This document shows positions 1 through 10,350 of a DNA stretch of 10,350 nt, piece by piece. The translations under genes and the position numbers were made by a program. Numbering within the stretch: position 1 is the stretch's first letter; every line of letters starts with the position of its first letter. The notes beneath the pieces are model-generated. The model was not told the DNA's origin. It did not search any database and saw nothing but the letters and a program-made list of their open reading frames with translations. Source of the stretch: Pseudomonadota bacterium (GTDB lineage Bacteria; Pseudomonadota; Gammaproteobacteria; Burkholderiales; SHXO01); contig JAEZCG010000173.1 in the NCBI GenBank assembly GCA_023430065.1, positions 1-10,350 of the forward strand, written 5' to 3'.

Positions 1-17
1 GTGCGCGAGGAGCGCAC
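1..17. repeat. Short perfect inverted repeat (6-bp arms, 5-nt loop)
   Basis: GTGCGC at 1-6 and GCGCAC at 12-17 are perfect reverse complements around GAGGA. The repeat touches the window edge, so it may be part of a longer structure such as the end of an upstream gene. No T-tract follows, so a classical intrinsic terminator is unlikely. Confidence 0.35.
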
Positions 18-221
18 CGCCTGCGATATGATTCAGGCCCACTCATCCGGCTGCACACGACGGCGCCGACAGCGCTCGTGCCAGCTGAGACGTTAGACCT
101 GCTCAACGACCGCTTGGTCCTCGACACGCCTCGGAGTCCAACTGAATCTGGCTGATTGCCGACCTCGCAGCTCGCTCCGGTGTCGGGTCGCGCTGCACCC
201 TGAACGCTCGATCCACCTGCC
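1..221. other. Leader region upstream of mrpA, no gene seen
   Basis: No convincing coding sequence is visible. The + frame starting at base 1 is open only to a TAG at 94-96 and gives an arginine-rich peptide with no recognisable family. A short perfect inverted repeat lies at 1-17. An in-frame TGA at 201-203 rules out an mrpA start upstream of 222. I see no clear sigma70 promoter: TTGGTC at 114-119 has no partner -10 at normal spacing. The operon promoter may be here or further upstream. Confidence 0.5.
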
Positions 222-3124
<2,903 letters not shown>

Positions 3125-3125
<1 letters not shown>

Positions 3126-3469
3126 TGGAGATCGTGATTTCGATGGCCATCGGCGTGATGGCAGGCGGCGGGGTGTGGTTGGTATTGCGGCCGCGCACGT
3201 TCCAGGTGCTGATCGGGTTGTCGCTGCTGTCGTATGCGGTCAACCTGTTCATCTTCAGCGTCGGCAGCCTGGCGGTGGACGCCGAGCCCATCCTGCGGGC
3301 GGGCGTGCCGGCCGACCTGGCGCACTACACCGACCCGGTGCCGCAGTCGTTGGTACTGACGGCGATCGTGATCGGGTTCGCGACCACGGCGCTGTTCCTC
3401 GTCGTTCTGCTGGCGTTACGGGGCTTGAGCGGCGGCGACCACGTCGACGGACAGGAGGAGCGCCCGTGA
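3125..3469 (+). CDS. mrpC: Mrp antiporter subunit MrpC (NuoK-like)
   Basis: This small membrane subunit (114 aa) of the Mrp antiporter is homologous to NuoK of complex I. Three hydrophobic segments are visible (about 3-20, 26-48 and 76-98). The family signature TDPVPQSLVLTAIVI lies at 69-83, and RPRTFQVLIGLSLLSYAVNL at 22-41 is also typical. The ATG overlaps the mrpA stop by one base (TGATG). A strong Shine-Dalgarno GGGGAGG at 3111-3117 sits 7 nt before it. The C-terminal tail (about 100-114) is hydrophilic and acidic. Length and context are normal for the family. Confidence 0.95.
3453..3458 (+). promoter_or_regulatory. Shine-Dalgarno fixing the GTG start of mrpD
   Basis: AGGAGG ends 7 nt before the GTG at 3466. 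A longer reading in the same frame begins at 3079, but it would run over the whole of mrpC. This site decides the start at 3466. Confidence 0.85.
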
Positions 3470-5103
3470 GCGCCACCCCCGACCATCTGGTCGCCGTGCC
3501 GGTTCTCCTGCCGCTGGCCACAGCGGCCGTCATGCTGCTGCTGGACGAAAAGCGACGCAGGTTGAAGTCGCTCGTCAACATCGCGTCGACCCTCATCGGG
3601 CTGGCCGTGGCGGTGGCGCTGCTGCTGCGCGCGCAGGCCGAGGGGCCGGCGGCCTTCGGGATCTACCTGCCGGGCAACTGGTCCGTGCCCTACGGCATCG
3701 TGCTCGTGGCCGACCGTCTGTCGGCACTGATGGCGGTGCTGGCCGGCAGCGTGGGCTTGGCAGCGCTGCTGTACGCGCTGCCGCGCTGGCAGCACGCGGG
3801 CGTGTACTTTCACGTGCTGTTCCAGTTGCAGCTGATGGGGTTGTACGGGGCCTTTCTCACCGCTGACCTGTTCAACCTGTTCGTCTTCTTCGAGGTGCTG
3901 CTGGCGAGCAGCTACGGCTTGCTGCTGCATGGCGGCGGAAGCGAACGCGTGCGAGCGGGACTTCACTACATCGCGATCAACCTCTTTGCGTCGCTGCTGT
4001 TCCTCATCGGCGTGGCAGTGCTGTACGGCGTGACGGGGACACTCAACATGGCCGACATCGCCCGCCGGGTAGTCATGATTCCCCCGGGCGATCGCGGCCT
4101 CCTGCATGCCGGCGCCGCCATCCTGGCGATTGCCTTCCTGGCCAAGGCCGCGGTGTGGCCGCTGAACTTCTGGCTTCCGGCTGCCTATGCGGCCGCCAGC
4201 GCGCCGGCGGCGGCGCTGTTCGCCATCCTCACCAAGGTCGGTGTGTACGCCGTGTTGCGGCTGTGGACACTGTGTTTCCCGCCGGACGCGGGCGCCTCCG
4301 CCGGCTTCGGCGGCGACGTGCTGGTATGGGGTGGCCTGGCCACACTGGCATTCGGCGCCATCGGCATGCTGGCCTCGCAGAAGCTGGCGCGGCTGGCGGG
4401 ATACAGCGTGATCGCCTCTTCGGGCACCCTGGTGGCGGCAATCGGCTTCGACGCGCCGGCGCTCGGTGGCGGCGCACTTTTCTATCTGGCGAGTTCCACC
4501 CTGGTCGGTTGTGCGCTGTTCCTGTTGGTGGAACTGCTCGAGCGTGCGCGCCAGATCGAACGGGGCCCCGCCCACGTCGACGACGGACTGTACGTGCTGC
4601 CCGCCTTTCGCGATGCCGAGCCCCCGGGCGGCACCAATCTCGATGACGACGAGGAGGCGCTGATCGGCCGTGCGCTGCCGGCCACACTGGCTTTCCTGGG
4701 GGTGGCCTTCACCGTGTGTGCCATGGTAATTGGCGGGCTGCCGCCGCTCACCGGCTTCGTCGCCAAGCTGGCGATGCTGCGCCCGCTGCTGGAAATCGGG
4801 ACCCCGGCAGCCTGGACCCTGTTTGGATTGCTGATTGCGACGGGGCTTCTCGCCGCGATCGCCTTCATGCGGGCGGGGATGCGCCACTTCTGGACGCCGC
4901 AGGAGCGGCCTGCGCCACGCCTGCGCGTCGTCGAAGCGCTGCCCATTGCCGGGCTGCTGGTGGCCGCGCTGGTACTCGTCGCCCGCGCCGAGCCGGTGCT
5001 GAGCTATATGCGGGCCACGGCCGAGTCACTGCACGCGCCGGAGCACTACATCGCAGCGGTACTGGGCGCGCGCCCGATCCAGCACCTGGAGGAAGCGCGA
5101 TGA
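3466..5103 (+). CDS. mrpD: Mrp antiporter subunit MrpD (NuoM/NuoN-like)
   Basis: This 545-aa polytopic inner-membrane subunit is the second antiporter-like module of the Mrp complex. The proton-translocation residues expected for this family are visible: E143 (FFEVLLASSYGL), K227 (FLAKAAVWPLNFWLP), K257 (ILTKVGVYAVLR) and K306 (SQKLARLAGYS). About 14 hydrophobic segments can be followed. A hydrophilic, strongly acidic loop at about 360-400 (LDDDEEAL at 392-399) separates the core from the last helices. The gene starts with GTG in a GTGA overlap with the mrpC stop and has a perfect AGGAGG at 3453-3458. It ends in an ATGA overlap with mrpE. The product could be mistaken for a complex I subunit, but the mrpC/E/F/G neighbours settle the assignment. 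Confidence 0.96.
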   Translation: MSATPDHLVAVPVLLPLATAAVMLLLDEKRRRLKSLVNIASTLIGLAVAVALLLRAQAEGPAAFGIYLPGNWSVPYGIVLVADRLSALMAVLAGSVGLAALLYALPRWQHAGVYFHVLFQLQLMGLYGAFLTADLFNLFVFFEVLLASSYGLLLHGGGSERVRAGLHYIAINLFASLLFLIGVAVLYGVTGTLNMADIARRVVMIPPGDRGLLHAGAAILAIAFLAKAAVWPLNFWLPAAYAAASAPAAALFAILTKVGVYAVLRLWTLCFPPDAGASAGFGGDVLVWGGLATLAFGAIGMLASQKLARLAGYSVIASSGTLVAAIGFDAPALGGGALFYLASSTLVGCALFLLVELLERARQIERGPAHVDDGLYVLPAFRDAEPPGGTNLDDDEEALIGRALPATLAFLGVAFTVCAMVIGGLPPLTGFVAKLAMLRPLLEIGTPAAWTLFGLLIATGLLAAIAFMRAGMRHFWTPQERPAPRLRVVEALPIAGLLVAALVLVARAEPVLSYMRATAESLHAPEHYIAAVLGARPIQHLEEAR

Positions 5104-5588
5104 GGGGCTGGTTACCCTCGCCCTGGCTGTCGCTGGGGATCTTCGGCGGCTGGCTGCTGCTCTCCCGCAGTGGTAGCGTCGGCCAGATGCTGCTGGGGTT
5201 GCTCGTGGCGGTGGTGATGCCGCTGCTGGCCTCGCCGTTGCGACCGCAACCGGCACCCCTGCGCCGCTGGGGTCTGCTGGTACGACTCATCGGACGGGTC
5301 GGAATCGAGGTGGTGCGCTCGGCGGTGCAGGTGGCCGCCGGCATCGCGCGCGCCCGACGCTCGCCGCCCCGTGGCAGCTTCGTCGTCGTGCCGCTGGACC
5401 TGCGCGACGTGCACGCCCTGGCGGCACTGGCGATGATCACTGCGGTCATCCCGGGGACCGTGTGGACCGAGCTCGCCAGCGATCGCGACGCCTTGCTCAT
5501 CCACGTGTTCGACCTCGAGGACGAGGCCGCCTTCATTGCACGCTTCAAACGCGACTACGAGCTTCCGCTGAAGGAGATCTTCGAATGA
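5100..5588 (+). CDS. mrpE: Mrp antiporter subunit MrpE
   Basis: This 162-aa subunit is required for assembly or function of the Mrp antiporter. Unlike A, C and D, MrpE has no complex I counterpart. Two N-terminal hydrophobic segments (about 8-22 and 27-45) are followed by a more hydrophilic part. That part has the family motif AVIPGTVWTEL at 115-125 and the typical C-terminal section LLIHVFDLEDEAAF at 132-145. The ATG at 5100 overlaps the mrpD stop (ATGA), with GGAGGA at 5088-5093 six nt upstream. The last four bases overlap the mrpF start. The length is usual for the family. Confidence 0.94.
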   Translation: MRGWLPSPWLSLGIFGGWLLLSRSGSVGQMLLGLLVAVVMPLLASPLRPQPAPLRRWGLLVRLIGRVGIEVVRSAVQVAAGIARARRSPPRGSFVVVPLDLRDVHALAALAMITAVIPGTVWTELASDRDALLIHVFDLEDEAAFIARFKRDYELPLKEIFE

Positions 5589-5863
5589 GTTCGCTGCTGT
5601 CCCTGGCGATCACCGTCACCTTGGTGCTGTACGCGCTGGCGATGAGCATCGGCCTGGTGCGCCTCATGCGGGGACCGAGCGCGCAGGATCGCATCCTGGC
5701 GATGGATTTTCTGTACGTGGTCGGAATGCTGGTGATGCTGCTGCTGGCGATCCGTTACGACAGCGAAATGTACTTCGAGGGCGCGCTGCTGATGGTGCTG
5801 TTCGGCTTCGTCGGCTCGGTGGCGCTGGCCAAGTTCCTGCTCCGCGGCGAGGCCATCGAATGA
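5585..5863 (+). CDS. mrpF: Mrp antiporter subunit MrpF
   Basis: This 92-aa membrane protein with three hydrophobic segments (about 7-27, 37-56 and 63-85) is a small subunit of the Mrp antiporter. The family signature GPSAQDRILAMD at 30-41 is intact, including D35 and D41. Conserved aspartate in this position has been linked to cation handling in MrpF. The ATG overlaps the mrpE stop (ATGA), and AAGGAGA at 5571-5577 is a good Shine-Dalgarno 7 nt upstream. The gene ends in another ATGA overlap with mrpG. Confidence 0.94.
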   Translation: MSSLLSLAITVTLVLYALAMSIGLVRLMRGPSAQDRILAMDFLYVVGMLVMLLLAIRYDSEMYFEGALLMVLFGFVGSVALAKFLLRGEAIE

Positions 5864-6216
5864 GCATGCTGCAAGTGCCCTGGACCGAGGTCGCGGTCGC
5901 GCTGCTGCTGCTGGCCAGTGGCGGCGTCGTGCTGCTTGCGGCGCTGGGATTGCTGCGCTTGTCGGACTTCTTCCTGCGAATGCATGCCCCGGCGCTCGCC
6001 TCGACGCTCGCTGCCTGGATCGTGACGCTGGCATCGATCGTGCATTTCAGCAGTCGTGGCGGCGGACTCTCGCTGCACACGTGGCTGATCATCATCGTGC
6101 TATCGATCACCGCACCGGTGACGACGATCGTGCTGGCCCGCGCCGCGCTGTTTCGGCGCCGGCTGGCCGGCGATGCGCTCCCACCGCCGCTGGGCGGGCG
6201 CTCGCGCCGCCAGTGA
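5860..6216 (+). CDS. mrpG: Mrp antiporter subunit MrpG
   Basis: This 118-aa membrane protein is the last subunit of the Mrp complex. Three hydrophobic segments are visible (about 10-32, 45-63 and 73-95). The family motif is GLLRLSDFFLRMHAPALAST at 30-49, where most relatives have a close variant around RLPDFYTRLHA. The C-terminal tail from about 99 is basic and probably cytoplasmic. The ATG overlaps the mrpF stop, with GAGG at 5849-5852 as a modest Shine-Dalgarno. A palindrome begins inside its stop codon, which suggests that the transcript ends or is processed here. Confidence 0.94.
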   Translation: MSMLQVPWTEVAVALLLLASGGVVLLAALGLLRLSDFFLRMHAPALASTLAAWIVTLASIVHFSSRGGGLSLHTWLIIIVLSITAPVTTIVLARAALFRRRLAGDALPPPLGGRSRRQ

Positions 6217-6229
6217 GCGGGTCCCGCTC
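6215..6229 (+). terminator. Hairpin at the end of the mrp operon (no T-tract)
   Basis: GAGCGGG at 6215-6221 and CCCGCTC at 6223-6229 are perfect 7-bp arms around a single T, overlapping the last two bases of the mrpG stop. In RNA the real loop would be larger by pairing loss (6 bp, 3-nt loop). GC-rich sequence without a run of T follows, so factor-independent termination is not certain. RNA 3'-end protection is an alternative. Confidence 0.35.
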
Positions 6230-6258
6230 GCCGGCGCCCCGCAGCGCGCGAAACACGG

Positions 6259-6264
6259 TGTAAT
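6259..6264 (+). promoter_or_regulatory. Possible -10 element before the acyl-CoA ligase
   Basis: TGTAAT matches 5 of 6 bases of the sigma70 -10 consensus and lies 36 nt before the GTG start at 6300. It sits within a small inverted repeat, GTGTA-ATC-TACAC (6258-6270). No good -35 hexamer is present at the right distance (6236-6241 is GC-rich). The element is only suggestive, but it is the AT-richest point in the 83-nt gap after mrpG. Confidence 0.3.
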
Positions 6265-6299
6265 CTACACGCTCTCACTCTTGCCAGGCTCGACATAGC

Positions 6300-8853
<2,554 letters not shown>

Positions 8854-8869
8854 GGTTCCAGCTCGATCG

Positions 8870-8898
8870 TTGTGCATCGCGGAAGATTGGTTTAGAGT
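8870..8898 (+). promoter_or_regulatory. Candidate sigma70 promoter for the FabG-like gene
   Basis: TTGTGC at 8870-8875 (3 of 6 matches to the -35 consensus) and TAGAGT at 8893-8898 (4 of 6 to the -10) are separated by exactly 17 nt. They end 42 nt before the ATG at 8941. The region is the most AT-rich part of the 87-nt gap. The match is weak, so this is a candidate only. Confidence 0.35.
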
Positions 8899-8940
8899 GC
8901 CGCGACCTTCAGATCCCCTGACACGGAAAGGGACAAAACA

Positions 8941-9681
8941 ATGCGGCTGGCGGGAAAGGTATCGATCATCACCGGAGCGGCACGCGGCATCGGGCTGGCA
9001 ACCGCCATCAAATTCGCACAAGAGGGTGCCGTCGCCGTCGTTTGCGACATGGACCAGGCAAGCGTCGACGAGGCCGTGGCCAAGGTGCGTGCCGGAAAGG
9101 GCGAGGCGCTCGGTTTCGTGGTCGACGTGACTGCGCCGGCCACCATCCGCGCCATGGTCGATGCGGTCATGGACAAGTACGGCCGGGTGGATGTGCTGGT
9201 CAACAACGCCGGAATCGTTCAGGACGCACAGCTGCTGAAGATGAGCGAGGTTCAGTTCGACAAGGTCATCGACGTGAACCTCAAGGGTACGTACAACTGC
9301 GCCAAGGCCGTCGCCGACATCATGGTGCAGCAGGGGGCCGGCGTCATCCTCAACGCCTCGTCGGTAGTCGGCTTGTACGGGAACTTCGGCCAGACCAACT
9401 ATGCTGCCAGCAAGTTCGGCGTGATCGGCATGGTAAAGACCTGGGCGCGGGAACTCGGCCGCAAGGGGGTACGTGCCAATGCCGTGTGCCCGGGCTTCGT
9501 CGAGACCAGCATCCTGAGCAGCATCCCCGAGAAGGTGATCGAGGCCATGAAGAGCCGCGTACCGCTCGGGCGTCTGGCCAAGCCGGAGGAGATTGCCAAC
9601 GTGTATGCCTTTCTTGCCTCGGATGAGGCAAGCTACATCAATGGCGCGGTGATCGAGGTCGGTGGCGGCGCGACGATCTAG
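8941..9681 (+). CDS. fabG: Short-chain dehydrogenase/reductase, FabG-like (3-oxoacyl-ACP or acyl-CoA reductase)
   Basis: This 246-aa cytoplasmic oxidoreductase is a classical SDR with a Rossmann fold. Cofactor motif TGAARGIG is at 11-18, D62-V63 contacts the adenine ring, and NNAG is at 88-91. The catalytic tetrad is N113, S141, Y154 and K158 (YAASK). PG at 184-185 and the C-terminal [12 protein letters not shown] are usual for FabG-type enzymes, which reduce 3-ketoacyl chains to 3-hydroxyacyl chains. D36 at the end of the second strand points to NAD(H) rather than NADP(H), so a 3-hydroxyacyl-CoA dehydrogenase working in the oxidative direction is possible. The start is well supported: ATG with the purine run AAAGGGA at 8927-8933, 7 nt upstream. 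The gene stands alone after an 87-nt gap and does not sit with fabD/acpP/fabF, so it may not be the housekeeping fabG. Confidence 0.9.
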   Translation: MRLAGKVSIITGAARGIGLATAIKFAQEGAVAVVCDMDQASVDEAVAKVRAGKGEALGFVVDVTAPATIRAMVDAVMDKYGRVDVLVNNAGIVQDAQLLKMSEVQFDKVIDVNLKGTYNCAKAVADIMVQQGAGVILNASSVVGLYGNFGQTNYAASKFGVIGMVKTWARELGRKGVRANAVCPGFVETSILSSIPEKVIEAMKSRVPLGRLAKPEEIANVYAFLASDEASYINGAVIEVGGGATI

Positions 9682-9701
9682 CCGGGCGTTGGTATTGCAG
9701 C

Positions 9702-9730
9702 GAGGCCGTCCCCGTATCAGGGGCCGCTTC
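9702..9730. terminator. Imperfect hairpin after fabG
   Basis: The arms GAGGC-C-GTCCCC and GGGGCCGCTTC pair around a GTATCA loop, with one bulge, one mismatch and one G-T pair. It begins 20 nt after the fabG stop and lies between convergent genes, where a bidirectional terminator would be useful. No T-run follows on either strand, so the call is weak. Confidence 0.3.
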
Positions 9731-9961
9731 AGGGTTGAACGTGCGAACGCAAGTCAGACTGCTCGGTGAGCTTGGGCCGTACGCCCGAGCTCGCAACAAC
9801 CACTGCTTGTCAGGAGGGGCACGAGGCGCAAGGGCGTCCATTCCTCACTCGTGAAAGTGTCCTGCTTAGCCTCAACGCATTCCTTGTTGACGTTCTTTCT
9901 CAGTAGCGGGGGGCGTCCGAAACCCGTGGCGGAACCGACCTCGACATAGACCTTGGCTGAC

Positions 9962-10006
9962 AACGCGAAGATCTCGAGATAACCAAACCCGACGGAACTT
10001 CGCGTT
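9962..10006. repeat. 9-bp perfect inverted repeat with 27-nt spacer
   Basis: AACGCGAAG at 9962-9970 and CTTCGCGTT at 9998-10006 are exact reverse complements. The spacer begins with the perfect 10-bp palindrome ATCTCGAGAT (9971-9980). The nested symmetry is more than expected in a short random stretch and could be a protein-binding site, an RNA structure or the end of a repeat element. Its function is not known. Confidence 0.5.
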
Positions 10007-10056
10007 CTGGCCGATGGCCGCCGTTGGCAGGGAACGCGAGAAAGGTTGGTAAGCGG

Positions 10057-10350
10057 TCAGCCGGGTATCGAAGCAGCGGGTCCATCGGGTGCATGCCACC
10101 TCGACGAGCGATCTGCCGGCACTCGACCTGGGGCATCCTGTTTTGCCGTCCGCGCCCTTGCCGCTCTCCTGCCAATGTCCAACGCCAAGTCGGCGCGCTC
10201 GATCAGGTGCGTCAACACGTCATCGCCGTCGTGCATGATGCCAACCCCCAGGCTGATCTCGGGGTGCATGACCCGGAGGTCGTCGAGGTGAAGGCGGGCC
10301 ACCACCGCCCGGCGCAGTTTCTCGGAAAGGGCCCGGGCGGTGTCGAGATG
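10057..10350 (-). CDS. Partial: C-terminal end of a probable GGDEF (diguanylate cyclase) protein
   Basis: The gene enters from the right edge, and only its last 97 residues are visible. They read like the final third of a GGDEF domain, which makes the second messenger cyclic di-GMP. A helix with SEKLRRAVV (about 10300-10326) is followed by the strand ISLGVGI (10237-10257), which matches the usual TVSIGVA. A short acidic loop DGDD and the helix ERADLAL (10180-10200) then match the usual RADxALY. The last motif, usually ALYxAKxxGRN, is ALDIGRRAARA here, with spacing kept but key residues changed. A tail of about 30 residues follows before TGA (10057-10059). The GGDEF signature itself would lie outside the window, so activity cannot be judged. 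The gene converges on fabG. Confidence 0.6.
   Translation of the reverse strand, partial: HLDTARALSEKLRRAVVARLHLDDLRVMHPEISLGVGIMHDGDDVLTHLIERADLALDIGRRAARARTAKQDAPGRVPADRSSRWHAPDGPAASIPG

Larger units (their letters stand above)
9682..10056. other. Gene-poor, lower-GC stretch with inverted repeats
   Basis: No recognised gene lies in these 375 bases between fabG and the minus-strand GGDEF fragment. The GC content falls sharply in places: by hand count, 28 of 60 bases are G or C at 9841-9900. The stretch holds a terminator-like hairpin (9702-9730), a 9-bp inverted repeat (9962-10006) and a perfect 10-bp palindrome inside it (9971-9980). On the minus strand one frame is open from 10056 down to a stop at 9754-9756. 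It is in the same frame as the GGDEF fragment but lies beyond its TGA stop. I recognise no family in its translation, for example LRKNVNKECVEAKQD. It could be decayed coding sequence, a repeat element or chance. Confidence 0.5.

Noticed and set aside
93..99. GTTAGAC resembles an integron attC core site (GTTRRRY).
   Set aside because: No RYYYAAC partner exists upstream in the window (no AAC at all before position 93), and there is no integrase or cassette structure nearby.
9872..10175. Two other open minus-strand frames in the low-GC tail region (9900-10175 and 9872-10099).
   Set aside because: They overlap each other and the GGDEF fragment, start with weak codons and show no family resemblance.
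10120..10180. Possible frameshift near the end of the GGDEF fragment, because another frame reads GERQGRGRQNRM, similar to a GGDEF ending.
   Set aside because: The main frame already keeps the exact residue spacing of the ALYxAKxxGRN motif, whereas the alternative frame has one residue too many.

Overview
The window comes from a GC-rich bacterium, most likely a betaproteobacterium. That assignment is an inference from codon use, the six-gene Mrp operon with a fused MrpA/MrpB, and the overall look of the L,D-transpeptidase and FabG-type proteins. No rRNA or tRNA is present to confirm it. About 95% of the window is explained by ordinary chromosomal genes, and I found no CRISPR array, insertion sequence, phage gene or defence system.

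Layout. Positions 1-221 are a non-coding leader. Positions 222-6216 hold a complete mrp (mnh/pha) operon on the + strand: a fused mrpA-mrpB, then mrpC, mrpD, mrpE, mrpF and mrpG. Every junction overlaps by 1 or 4 nt, and each gene after the first has its own Shine-Dalgarno sequence. Together these encode the multi-subunit cation/proton antiporter of the inner membrane (Na+ or K+ out, H+ in), which supports pH and sodium homeostasis. Its large subunits resemble NuoL/NuoN/NuoM of complex I.

After an 83-nt gap with a hairpin, a second + strand cluster covers 6300-8853. It encodes a 4-coumarate-CoA-ligase-like acyl-CoA synthetase, the tRNA adenosine deaminase TadA and a small YkuD-domain (L,D-transpeptidase-like) protein, tightly packed or overlapping. 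An 87-nt gap with a plausible promoter precedes a FabG-like short-chain dehydrogenase (8941-9681). The ligase and dehydrogenase would fit fatty-acid or acyl-CoA metabolism, but nothing in the sequence fixes their substrates.

Positions 9682-10056 are a gene-poor, lower-GC stretch with inverted repeats. From the right edge a minus-strand gene enters, of which only the C-terminal part is visible. It resembles the end of a GGDEF (diguanylate cyclase) domain, convergent with fabG.

The points most worth a second look are the altered catalytic signature and missing export signal of the YkuD protein, and the structured low-GC tail region, where one in-frame TGA separates the GGDEF fragment from a further 100 open codons. 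I do not see evidence for a new multi-gene system here.
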